Assembly (NCBI GenBank): GCA_011033025.1
Contig: WFMF01000018.1
Span: forward strand, 186,001-250,000
Direction: 5' to 3'
Origin: Beroe forskalii
Lineage: Eukaryota > Ctenophora > Nuda > Beroida > Beroidae
Length of the DNA stretch: 64,000 nt
In this document: piece after piece, positions 21,650 to 37,000 of the stretch
How the letters are laid out: every line of letters starts with the position of its first letter
How positions within the stretch are numbered: position 1 is the first letter of the stretch
The notes under the pieces: generated by a model
Seen by the model: only the letters and a program-made list of their open reading frames with translations
What the model was told of the DNA's origin: nothing
Database searches by the model: none
Translations under genes and position numbers: made by a program

Positions 21650-22700
21650 TATCTAAAAGCCATGGTCATCGACCAAGTGAGCTCCCAGACTATAAATATC
21701 GGAAGTTTCGAAATTATCTGAAAAACGAACATTCGGTTTATCTAAAAGTTCATAGAATTTCCTTCGATGTTCTGATACTCGTTCATGGAGATGTCGGACT
21801 GTTCTACCAACATAACACTTTGGGCAATGCTTGCACAAAACAATAAATATTGTATGATTGACAACTGCCGTTAGCTGGTTTAATCTTCACTCCATTTATT
21901 TTAACTTCTCTTTGTCCGTTATCATCTTACAACACATACAGTTTCGATGGTTGCAAGGAACGGTACCCGAAATGCGACTACTAGTGGCAAATTGTCTTGC
22001 ATCAACTAGTTTACGTCTGAGAGAGTGTCCAGTTCTTTTGATCCTGGAAAACAAACCCGCTTCTTGTTTTGGTGAAGGGCTCGGTGACCCGCTCGGTGAC
22101 CCTCAGACTACTGTTGCTAGAGAGAAACTCTTGGTAGAGCTAGTCAACACACTCTCATACTTATCCACCCATCCATCAGATCAGTGTCACTACCAAAGTT
22201 GAGATAACCTGATAGACCCTTCACAGGGGATGAGGAACAAGTATTGAACTGTGAAGCGTCACGTGGGGGTGGGAGCTTGCGTGGTAAGGATTTCACTTTC
22301 TTGGAAATCTTCTCCACCATTTTTCGGGAAATTCAGTTGTAAAAACATTGAACAAGTTCATCTATTCTGTGGGAGAGTCTTTCATCATTATTTATGATAC
22401 GCCTTAATCTCAAACACTGTGAATACACTATACTAGAGTAAACATGGTTTGGATGGCAGCTCCCATAGAACAAGTAAGCCGAGAATCTGTTTCTTTTGTG
22501 AACAGATCTGTTTGAAGGTTACCATCTTGATCAAAACAGAACTTAATATCAAGAAAGGAAATGTATGTACAATTGTCTGCAACCGAATATTCATCAATCA
22601 ATAAACCAAATTTGCTAATTTCTGTATTTACATTATTTATAAAGTCTGAATATTGTCTTTGGTGCCGTCAAACAATCCACCCCGTAAAAATTTTTAAAAA
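21650..22700 (-). pseudogene. Penelope-like retroelement remnant (reverse-transcriptase C-terminus and GIY-YIG endonuclease)
   Basis: The - strand encodes a GIY-YIG-type segment, CKHCPKCYVGRTVRHLHERV then SEHRRKF, at 21653-21838. Further upstream on that strand it has reverse-transcriptase-associated peptides of the kind DLFTKETDSR and IVYSQCLRLRRI (about 22370-22550). This order matches Penelope-like elements, which copy RNA and nick DNA with a GIY-YIG nuclease. The remnant is broken in several places and lacks the catalytic core of the polymerase. It sits between the two Rab14 duplication units. Confidence 0.65.
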
Positions 22701-22946
22701 AAAAAGGAGTTTAACCCCCAAGTTGTTTTTTCTATCTTTGTGTTTGCTCTCATCATCTCTGTGAGTATTTGTTAATTATTCAATACAGATTTGACTGAAA
22801 GAAACATAAAGTGACAATGTATTTCTAGTAATAGTATAGTCAAAAAGACTTTTTAGTTCTGCTATCTCTGAATTTAAGTGTGACATGTTAGGTAAGGGGT
22901 ACTATCAGATTTACTTGACTCAACATTGGCATACAGATGGGGCAAA

Positions 22947-23321
22947 TCAATTGAACATAACTAGGTGAACTGGTGAGAACATTATAAAGCTTTTTTGTCC
23001 AATGGAGAGGGATGTACAAGCATTATGAAAATACTTTGAGCAAATTGAACAGACAATACCATCACAATGGGCATTTCCATCGAGCGGGTTTTCTAGGCTG
23101 TGCAGGGGAATCATTTGGTGCTTCAACACACATACCTTTCCATCAGTGGTCTTGAGATTAACGAACTTTAGTTGAGCTTTAGTATCATAGAAAGGTAGCA
23201 AGGACTTGGTCAAAGCTATACTTTCCAAATGGAGTATCCAGAATGGTACTTCAGGATGGTGAGTTTTCTTGGTACTCAATCGACCTGGAACATCAAGGTG
23301 AAATACATTTAAGAATAACAT
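22947..23321 (-). other. open frame with a possible zinc-binding motif
   Basis: 124 codons open on the - strand. The C-terminal part, HCDGIVCSICSKYFHNACTSL, resembles half of a PHD/RING-like finger as seen in retroelement ORFs. There is no other support, so it is probably a mobile-element remnant. Confidence 0.25.
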
Positions 23322-24791
23322 TCAATTCTGGAGGTGCTAAACTAGCAAGAGATTTGTTAATCACCATGATCAGAACTTAAATCTTTTCAGAACTGGCACT
23401 TGAACCGGCTGCAAAAATTGAAAAGTCCTACCGACCGTGTTGAATCCCACTTATGGGTGGGATACCCTTCTGGTTGTTTGATGTGCTCCTGCACTAATGA
23501 AGGAGAGCAGGGATTGTCTGCACAGCAAGTTGTCTAACGATTGTCGTCGTGTTTCGTTACTTGACTTCGTACATTTCACATACCTCAAATTTGATTGTAA
23601 TTAGTAGTGTTGTTAAGTTTACTTTGAAAGATGTTTATTCTGAAGCCCCCTTATATATGACACTGGAAAGTAAGAACTATGTAAAAATCATTCTAAATAA
23701 TAATCATTCTAAGTAATCCATCAGGTTAGAAAAAAGTGTCATTTGATCAGTCTCCAAGAAGACTGATCACTCCACTGTAGAATTCTGCATGGAATTCCAA
23801 TGTAAATTTTTTTTATGGAATTCTGCATGGAGTTAACAGTAGTATTAATAATAGAGCTGAAAGTACTTCTCCTCTGCCAATGTCTCCTTGCAGTCTTTCA
23901 GTAGTTCCACATACATCCTTCTTAACTGCATCCACGAACTTGCTGAACTGAGCCTTGTTGTTGATCCTCATCTCTGCAATAAACGGGGAGAAGGTTTAGG
24001 AGGCCAACTGCTTGTCCAATTCCAAGGATGGTCTGGAGAGAAGGATATGTCCAGAGCTATAGGATTAGCAGGAGGTAGCGAAGAAAGAGAAGGGGTAGCA
24101 GTGGGAGGAGTAACAGGGGAAGAAAAGAGTTTAGAAGCATGTCTGTCACCACAGAAAGGATTCAGGAGAGTACAGGAGACTGCTGCATGGCATTAAGGAT
24201 GAAGGCAGTTCTTGCAGAAGTAAGGTTAGGCTCAGTTGACCACCATACACTTACTAGCCTGGGTTACAAGAAATTTCAGTCACTCATTCACAAGTACTGA
24301 TATCATGTGGCTCAATCTGATGATCACCTCCAAGGCTTCAATAATTGTCACTGTCATGCAAGCTGCATGAAACCCTAAAACACCTTTTCCTTGATTTTGC
24401 AACAAAGCCATTAAGGAAGAATTTTCAGCTCTCCCCTTGCCAAAACCTTCCCTCTGAATTTTCAAAATCCCGTATCCCCCCTTCCCCCCCCCCCTTTGGG
24501 CACCCTGCCCCTGAATTTCATTGAAAAGTGAACTTCATTGAATTGAATTAAAAAATTCGACCAACTCCCTACTAAAAAGTAACAAAAGGAGAGCAGGGAG
24601 TCTGGCTGCACAGCCCTAAGAATCACATTGCAAAAATTCAATTTCTATTCTATTCGATACAGCCAAATATCCATCAAACAGTTTGAAATCTTGTTAGCTC
24701 CTTCAGTAGTATTCATCCTCCTCTGAAACATTAAGTTGAAATGTGCCTGTTCCAGGGCAGTGCTGCCAATCACCGCTTTCTTCATCCAATG

Positions 24792-25166
24792 CATGGGACT
24801 ACACGGCCCCCCCTAAGAGGGGGCCAGGCCCCCCTAGTTTTCAAAAGGCCCCCTGTAGAAAAATCTTAGGGGGGGCCTTGGCCCTACCTAAGATTTTCTC
24901 AAAAAATTGAGCATAGAATGGAGGTCAAAATTAAGTTCATAAGCTACAGAAATTTTCCTGAAATTCACCCTTTTTCAGAGTAAAATCAATGAATAAAACA
25001 TTATTTTAGAACTATTTTTAAGCAAAATAGTAAAAATTATGGCTATGAGAAATGAAAATTTGCCTATGTGAATTTTTGCCCCCCGTAGTTTTCAAAAGGC
25101 CCCCCCTAGAAAAAATCTAGGGGGGGCCTTGGCCCCCACTAGCTCGAAAAAGTGTGTAATGGCATG
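24792..25166. mobile_element. hAT-like MITE inserted in duplication unit 2
   Basis: 375 bp, absent from unit 1. The 8-bp target duplication ATCCAATG is exact (24784-24791 and 25167-25174). Ends CATGGGACTACAC and the complement of CATGCCATTACAC are imperfect terminal repeats. Inside, C-rich and G-rich blocks (AGGCCCCCCTAG and TAGGGGGGGCCTTGGCCC) pair as long hairpins. It inserted after the segmental duplication. Confidence 0.8.
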
Positions 25167-25891
25167 ATCCAATGGGACAATAACAGAAGTAGCATGGCAC
25201 CATCTTTTGTTGTGAAAGCACCCACTGTTCCTATTGGTAGGCCCCCATGTAATTGCACTTGTATTTGCACTTTTTTGAAGTGATTGATCATTTCAGTGAA
25301 ACACAAAAATTCTCAAATATGAATTCAAACCCATGCACTTTGCACCGCTATTCAACTGTCAGTTTCGAGATAAAATATCTCTTCTTCAGGAACTCCACAA
25401 AGTGTGACACAACATTCTGAGATTATGCACTTGCATGATAATTTGTATTCTGCGTAAAATTCCTTATTCCATGGTATTCTGCTGTAAATTCTGCATGTCA
25501 GAATTCAACAGAGAATTTAACCATGGAATTATACAGTGCAATGGAGTGGTTGGTCTTCTTAGATATGGTCGTTGTCTACAACTGCAGTGTCCTGGGCACT
25601 GTTAAGAAGTTAGCAAAGTACTGCACTATCATATAAAATAGCTGAGATATTATGCTGATGGAAGAAAAATAGAAATTGGCACCAATCAGCTCTGATCAGC
25701 ATTCTGATAAGGATTCATCAAATTGAATCATAACTGAAAGGGTGTTGTGCTGACAGTAATCAGGTGACTTGGTTCTCACCTCTAACCCTAATTACATTTT
25801 CTTCAGTACTCATTCCAAAACCTAACTTAACTTCATATTAGGGCAGGATGTGAAGTAACAAGCTGAACACAGGAAGAGTACTGTGACATAA

Positions 25892-28631
<2,740 letters not shown>

Positions 28632-28654
28632 CTCGTGTGTGTGTGTGGCTGGGT

Positions 28655-28965
28655 GTGTACATTGTACACAGTACATTTACAATGTACATCGCGTGTACAA
28701 TACAATATGTACAATGTGTGTGCAGTACATGTACATTATACAATACATGTACAATGTGTGTGCAGTACATGTACATTATACAATGCATTTGCAGTTAGTA
28801 CACGTATAATGCATGTGCAATTGTGTTATGCATGTACAATGTATGTACAGTATATGTACATTACATGTTCATTGTACAATGCATGTGCAATTCATGTACA
28901 TAAAGCTGTTACGCATACATTCGATACCTCAGCGTGCGTATACAATGAACACTAATTGTACACAA
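28655..28965. repeat. TGTACA-rich palindromic low-complexity tract (Rab14 3' region)
   Basis: Dense TGTACA, GTACAT and GTACAATG words, including a near-perfect direct repeat of GTGTGTGCAGTACATGTACA (near 28716 and 28756). It begins about 25 bases after the Rab14 stop, probably in the 3' untranslated region. Similar tracts lie at 52815-53030 and 59918-60010. Confidence 0.8.
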
Positions 28966-31014
28966 CTCACACGACTTTTACACAGAACTGCGTTAAATTT
29001 CAATGTTATAAATGGTCGGAATTGTATTTTGAATGAGACACACCCCTACATATATACATAAATGGCACAAATATATACAATGTACATGGTACGCGCGTTC
29101 CTTATTGTGTTAGGCGGAATTCGTAAGTGATTTTCTTGTTAATTATTTTTGTAGTGCAGAGACCTTTGACTATATATAATATTCTTTTATCTCGGCAATA
29201 TAATAATGTACCCCCTTGAGTCCGCATAAAATGCCTTTGAAAGCGTGTATCGCAAAACATTGTTTTGTACATTGTTTGTCAGCAAAAACTCTAACTTCTC
29301 GAGTTATACACTCAATTCCCTTGATTGTTTGCACAAAGGCGCTTAGTAGCAGTACAATACAGACTTCAATAACAGTCCTCAAATCCCTAATACATGATTA
29401 TAGTATAGTGTGTATTGTGTAATAATATGATGTAATGGTACATGTGAGTTATGGTGATCAAATTTCGATGATCTGGTTAAGTAAAGATCCCGTGTTTTTT
29501 CCACATGCTTCATTTTAAATGTATTCAAAAGTTATGTTAAGGATTGATTATATATGATCTAATTTATCATTTTGGCGACAAAGTCCTGTATTTACTTTCC
29601 TTCATTTTGCCTCTCCTGCCTTAAAATGCTATTTAAGAAACAGGTAATCTTCACGAATCTTCTGTTAAAGGTATAATTATTCCTGCACAAAACGGTTTAC
29701 AATTCCGCCGATATCATTATCATAGGTATATTATATTACAAAATTAGCGTGGAATTTGCTTTCTGATTGCGTTAAATTACTAGGAATTTAAATGTATGAA
29801 TATTACGTCTGGACCATGGATGTTGGTGTTTCAGCCTTAAATCGGAATATTAAACAAATTCAGAACAATTATTTTCAGCAAATGGAGGTAAAATTTATTG
29901 CCCTTATGCGTGTTTTAATTTGATTGAATATGAATATTTTGAATTGTGTACTGTGTCGGATATTAAATCAAAATTTAGTATATTGATATAGAATTGTGTT
30001 TCAGTTCAAAACAGATCGCTATTAATATAATTAGTTTGTGAGTTCCAATGTATGAAATAATTTCGTGGCAGGCCCATTTTATGAGGGATTTCCCACTCTT
30101 CCTGTACCCATAAATCTAATGGTAGTTGGATGGGAGACGGCTATAAGTTTTAATATTAATCCTGTGTTTTCTTGGCTAAATCACTCTCTTCTTTCTTAAA
30201 TTAAACCGCTTATGAAATCAGTAATTGAGAAACTTGCATTGCTAAAGAACATTTTTCTTTGTATGAGTTCATAGTTCGATTTCTTGTCAGAATTATTAGA
30301 TCACCTAATTTTGCTGAATAGATCGGCTGTGGCGCAAGTCAAATACGCGCAACGAGGTCTTCTTTAGTTGTTAGCATTTAAGATCAAACAAACGTATGAA
30401 AAGTTCGACTTTTCAGCACTCACGCAAAGACGCGCGCGCGCGGCGGCCTGACGTACCGTCACATGCGCAACTTGCTAGCTCCCTGGCTTTGCGCGCGGCG
30501 TTGCTCTTTGGGAAACAGCAAAGCGTATCAGTGGGTCATGATATAGATTAACTAAATAGATTCCTGTTTTTTTGCTTTTGGAGCAAAGATCGATGCTGAG
30601 CAGAACCAGGAATTAAACATGAATCGCTTCTAAAACATGAGAAGCGAGCGCGCGTCGAAACCAGGGCGCTGGTTAGGGCAATACGGCGCCCCGAAAAAGA
30701 TAATATGAATAAAATATCTTGGAACGCTCAGAACAGGTATATGCGGGTCAAACATCGTCTGACAAATGAATCAGGCTTCTTTCATTCGTTCGGAACAGTG
30801 AATCCTCAAATCAGCAAAATTTGGGATTAGCGCATCCTTCCTGGAAAACAGCGCCGCGCACAGTTTACTATATCGACTGATTCTCGTCGTACAAAAAGTT
30901 TGATAAAGGAGCATCTTAATTTTATGCGGATTGCATAACTACCGTGTGAATTGTGGCTGATTTAGTGTCTGTGTTTTCACGTCCTCTCGACCTAGAGGGG
31001 TTTAAACAGTCGGG
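28966..31014. other. intergenic region between Rab14 and Pur-alpha
   Basis: Mostly AT-rich with no supported gene. The last ~700 bases become GC-richer (GCGCGCGCGCGGCGG near 30430, GCGCCGCGC near 30850), as expected around a promoter. 30655-30686 carries a short dispersed repeat shared with 63685-63708. Confidence 0.5.
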
Positions 31015-34000
31015 ATGAGTGGCGAGGATTCCTTCAATGCTCAAGGTAAGATCTGCCCACCTTTTTCTGTTTTTATTGTGGGTTACTGTGAAGTTATTTG
31101 GCATTTCTGTGATATTTTCGTCGTCCTGAGGGGGTTCATCGCGAGTTTTTACATACTTTAACGGTTAATCTACGTTTTATATGTCCAATGGGAAGTTGGA
31201 AGCCCAACGGGAAGTTAGAATATGGAACTTCTGTTCCTCTAGAAGCAGCTGCAGTCTGATACTATCCAAAATACTTCGTTACCAGACTGCTTCAGCTATT
31301 GCACACTGGTTAGGTATTTGATGGGAGAGAACTGGCCGCTGGATTGGGTTTTGAAGGAATTTGAAGGTGCTAGTGGAACTGAAACGATGTTTTGCACCTA
31401 CCTACTTAGTTTCAAAGTTTGTTTCCAAGTTCACAAGCTAAAAAGTACCTACATCAGATTCTGATAGACGGTTTCTAGATGGTTCATGGGTTTAAACGAA
31501 AATCTATGAGACATTGTAGCAACTGCAGGGGAGCTGGACACATAATACCTCACAGCACTTAATCTCTCTCCTCTGACCCTAGCCATTACTCTATCATAAC
31601 CAAAACCCTTCACTCTTGCCGTAACCATAACCCTACCCAAACCATAACCCTACCCGAACCATGGCCCTTCCCGAACCTTAATCTTTGCCTGAAGCTTAGT
31701 TAAAATATCAGGTGGTTTAGTGTCGTGAGGTAAAATTTCCTGAGGTAAAAAAGTCCGTAAAACCTTTGGTCCATCTAGAAAGTCGTCTATCAGAATCTGA
31801 CCAGGCAGGTGCTTTTGAAACAAATAGCCTGACATTTGAACACCTACGACAATTCGCCTCACGACACTTTATCTCTGTGCCTTGACCCGGACTCTAACCG
31901 AAGAGGTGAAATATTGTGAGGTGAATTGTCTTAGAAGGTGAAATGTCCGTTATTGCAATGTAGTAAACAGTAGTTCCATTGCTAATCTGTGATTCGTCCT
32001 GAGTTATGATTTTGCATATTTTTCTTAAATCTGCAGATGAGTACCTCCTGAATGGTTACAAGTAAAGTAAAGTAACTTAAAATATGCAGTGATTGGGCCT
32101 GGATTCTTGAAAAGCACCAATATGCCGACATCTCAAAAGGAAAATTATACGGGCATCTCTTCCCACGGGATAGATTATGGGCTCAAACTACGACGAAAGG
32201 GCACCAAATTATTTTTGTGAGGCCCGATCGTAGACACATTTTACCTCGAGTGCTGGGACAAATGCAAATCCAATATTTCGAGTTTTACCCCCTCTTAACT
32301 AATTAAGGAATGGTTTTATTTATTACATGATAAATCAATCGATTGAATCTCCTTTTTCACACCCAACTTGATCAAGGGTAGTTAATTTATCTATCTCGGG
32401 TGCTGGGAAAACAATTAATCTGATGAAAGTGTTTTAAATGAAAGTGTATCGAGGTTTTAACAACCCGATCTGATATATACCTTTGCTTTTTACTGATTAC
32501 CAGACATACCAATAACTCTGGCTTTATAACGAAGGGAAAACTTTTCAATCATTTCATCATCATTGTCCCCAATGATTTATATGAACTTAGGCTTATAGAT
32601 ACCTTTGGCCGACAGGTCTTAGATTGAGTTCTAGAAAGCTAGAATTATTGAGTTTTAACAGCACTTAGCGTCTTTTTATCATGGGGGCTGTTATGAAAGG
32701 GTGAAAGTTCATTTTCATTTGAACCATCTCCTCAAATTTCAGGAGGTATCAAATCAAGTTTTATTGCACCTTTTAGATTTTTGTCGCAGATGGTGTCTGG
32801 TAACAAACATTCCACAAAAGTACTCTAAATTAACATACTACATGTTACAGAAACAACTTTGTGCTTATAATTAATGCAAATCTGAAGATCTGACTCAGGA
32901 AAAACGTAGGTTCAGTCAACATTGACCTATCTTCATGGGTTATTATACAAGTATCTACACTGATAGCGTTATTTTCAGACTTGCAGACAAAAGTTCTCAA
33001 ATCGGAGAACAAACGGTTCTATCTTGATGTAAAGGAGAACAATCGCGGAAGATTTCTCAAGATAACCGAGGTTTTTATAATAATGCTTCATTTTGATTTA
33101 AGTTTGTACGTGGGTATATATTATAATATTTGTACCTACATTATGTTGAATATATGTGTACATTTAGCGTGTACATCTATGTGTACATTTAGAGTGTAGG
33201 TGCCAACAATTTTAGTGTACATATTTATAAGTAGGTACGCATTCATGCACTGTATTTTACGATTGATATTTTAGGACGTTACTCGGATAAATGTATAGCC
33301 GGATGAATGTATAGCCCGCACATAGTGATCCTGGGATACATTCTGGGGAACATTATGCTTCACATTTACATGAAATATTCATTGCAGATACATACCAGCA
33401 TATGAATAATATAATGAATATGTGAATGTGGAGCAGTAGTATGCATAATGTGCATATAATTGGTATAACCTCATTTTGTAATTCATCAAATGTACAGCAA
33501 TTGTTTCAAAGGAAATGTGGTTCCTTTCCAATGTCATGTTGATACTATTTTCTCAAGCTTTCTTAAGATTATTCTAACTCCATTTGCCAAGTTATTTCAA
33601 AATATAATGAGGATTCGGATCCACGAAATACCAATATAATTATGTGGTTTAGGTAAGTTCGCTAGGCTCTACCAGATCGTATCGGATTGCTCGCTATACT
33701 CATCTCTATTTAGTTTCTGCGTATCACTCACCGTCCAGATCTTATGGAAGTTTAAGGCAATGTCCTTGGTTATGGGACATACTCAATGGGTCAATGCACC
33801 ATCTCATTTAACATCTCCATAAAAACAGCTGACAAAATTCTTACTCAAGGTCCCATGAATGTTTGGAAAAACACAACTACCATGTTATGTATTGGCCTCT
33901 TCTTCGCATTAATTGGTCGCTAAAATTCATGATAGAGTTTGAATACATATTGACAGAACGTTTTTGGTCAATGGTATGCTATAAATTCCTAATAATACCA

Positions 34001-37000
34001 AGTTAAGTGAGTAGATTACTAGAGTATTTATAAAAGTGCAAGATTCGCAGGGCTGCACATATGTTATACATCGAGTACAATCTCTGACATCTCCCAAGTT
34101 CCAATGTGTATGTTATATGTTTATTACAAATATATGACAACATTCCACTGGTTTTATGTTTTCCTGCACAGTCCACAGCATAATCATTCGTATAAATATT
34201 TAATGTTTCATGACTTTCAAGAAGACCGCGCCTCTTGGCGGAGTTTTGACTTCATTAATTGACCACCTCAAAGCATGGTAGTGACTCAAAAGTCGTAACC
34301 CCCAAACATGCGGTCTGTAGATGCAAAGTAGATAACTTCGCGGTATTGCTTTTCCCTGGACGGCAAAGTAGCAAGGTCTCTGGTCCTCCTCATTTATTAG
34401 GGTATGCGTAATGCGCATACCGCTAATGCGCACATGTAACTAATGTGCATGTAAACTCAGTGTCAATTGTCAAGGATTTCTGTGGTACAGAAATCCACCC
34501 TCTCAGTGAACCCTTTTATTTTAAATAATGGTCCATTGCTCCAAGGTCGGTGTCGAGTAGAGATGAAAGTGCATTGATTTGATTGTAAGAAAATAGGTTT
34601 TCGATTTTAAAATATCGAATCATCAAAATTTGCTCCTATAGTGATCAGCACATTGATTTCTGCGCATTGATCTGTGCATATCAATCAATGCTCGTAGTTC
34701 GTAAGTGTTATACTCCAAATGTTGCGTGCAGGACCCCTTTGATCGTTGCACAATGCACATTGCACTCCATCATTGACCGTTTTATATTGAAAAGAGTGGT
34801 GATTTGAATCTAGCGATGGTCACCTCTCTTGTGGACCCACAGTACAAGAAACATATTATTATACTGCGTGTACTGCTGTGTAATGTACACATAACTCACA
34901 GTCATCTAACAAATGAACCTCCGAATATATAATATGGTTATGCGAATATTACATGAGAATATATGTGATGTATTATTAGCAGGGGTCTAGAGTTATAATA
35001 TATATTGCGCGCTGTACTTAACTTGGATATTAAATGAGAATATAGGACGTATTGTGTAAAATGTGAAATAAGTGAATTGTGAAATGTGAAATGTATAATC
35101 TGTGAGTTGTGAAATGTATGAGTTGTGAAATATATCTTCCTCCCTCTTTCCAAGATTTATTGCTTTGTGTGAAATCATGTGCATGGCATCATGACTCCTT
35201 GCCGTCTCCACTCTGCACTGTACTTTAGTACTTTTATTTAAAGGGGAAAAAATCTTATTACTCGGTATTTCTTCATTTCGTGGAAATTGTGTCGTAAAAT
35301 CCTTGAAATTCCACTTTCTAGCCATGTAGGTATCGGCTGGGATAGATGAAATGACTAATTGAGGGGTTTCAACTTACGATGCACATGTTTTCTCTTCATT
35401 TAATACTTACATTGCATTGCGAAGCAGTGATCTTCAAGTTCAATTGTTATTCGTAATCACGCAGCTTGTTGAATTGGGTCATAATTGAAATTGTGAAATG
35501 TGTGAGTTTTGAGATGAGTGAAATGATAATTGAGTGAACTGTGGGACGTTTGAGATGTATTAACATGAGTGAGATGTGAAATGTGTGAGTTTTGAAATGT
35601 GTGTTTTGTGAAATGTGTGAGTTTTGAAATGTGAAATGTTTGATTTGCGAAATGTGTTAGCTATGAAATGTGTTAGCTGTGAAATGTGTGAATTGTGAAT
35701 TATATGAGTTTTGAAATGTTTGTGATGTGAAATGTGTGCGATGTGAAATAAGGAAATGTGTGAGATGAGGTTACTTAACACAGTTATGTACCTTATCCCC
35801 TAATGTACCTTACAATATATCTTCCTGCCATTTTCCAAGATTCATTGCTTTGTGTAAAATCATGTGTGGCATCATGACTCCTTGCCGTCTCTACTCTGCA
35901 CTCTAGTTTTATTTTAAGAGGAAAAATCTTATTACTCGGTATTTCTTCATTTCGTGGAAATTCTGTCGTAAAATTCTTGAAATGTAGGCATGTAGGTATC
36001 GGCTGGATAGATGAAATGACCAATTGAGGGGTTTCAACTTACGATGTACATTTTTATCTTTATTTAGTACTCACATTGCGTAGTCAATTCTAATCAATAA
36101 TCACGCTTCTTAAATTGCGCCATAATAATTTTATCAGAATGATAATAGCATGAAATAAATAGCCAAATTAAAGAATAGATACTTGTGGTTTCAGTGTTAT
36201 GATCTTATGATCATTCACTTGAGTCAATCCTACTCTTGTTTTTTATTCACACGCATTGGTTCAATGTGTTCCATATAAATACTATTTATAATATTCATAT
36301 TTGTTAGTATAAATTTATATTGTGAATATATTAGCTTATTAAATTTACATTCATAAATTCAAAGCGGTGCTCTTCATAAATTAGCATATTATTATATTCA
36401 ATGACCTACCTGGCATGAAGTTGCTTAAAGGCATTTCTATACATGAATTTAGAGAATTAATCTGGTATTTTGGAGAATAATCTGGTATTCTGAACAATTT
36501 AATGTCACCAATATAACGTGTTTTATCCTGAGTGAAAAGGCCCACCGCGACACCTCGACGGTGTGATGGTGTTAATAGTTTAGTACTTGAATAGAAAGGC
36601 GCAAATAATAATTATGCTCATTATAAATTCAACTTTTCACTATTGCTAAGTAAGGGTCCTACCCAGAATGGTGGGTCTACGAGAGAGATGTGGGTTTACG
36701 AGAGATATGGGTGCAAAAATATTGGATTTTTTTATTAAAATCCCCAAATTTCGTTCCACATATTAGTTTCTGACTGCTGACACTGCCACTCTCCCGTAGG
36801 TTAACACTCAAGCCCGGACGAAGAACAAGATCACATTCGCACTGAGTTCGGTGGAAGAGTTCAGGAACTTTCTGAACATGTTCACTGACTTCTACAACAA
36901 CCTAGGTACGGAGTCTGTTTGTACGGAGTCTGTTTGAACGGAGTCTGTTTGTACAGAGTCTGTTTTTTGTGCAAAATCCATTAACCACCGCCTCACGCCA

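Noticed and set aside
29170-29382. Small Cys-containing peptide with a hydrophobic start on the - strand
   Set aside because: The frame begins with TTG, has no ATG and no supporting neighbours. Not called.
31600-31690. Telomere-like CCCTAACC repeats (also near 14580-14650 and 38165-38290)
   Set aside because: Too degenerate and short for interstitial telomere; the 14580 copy lies inside a MITE.
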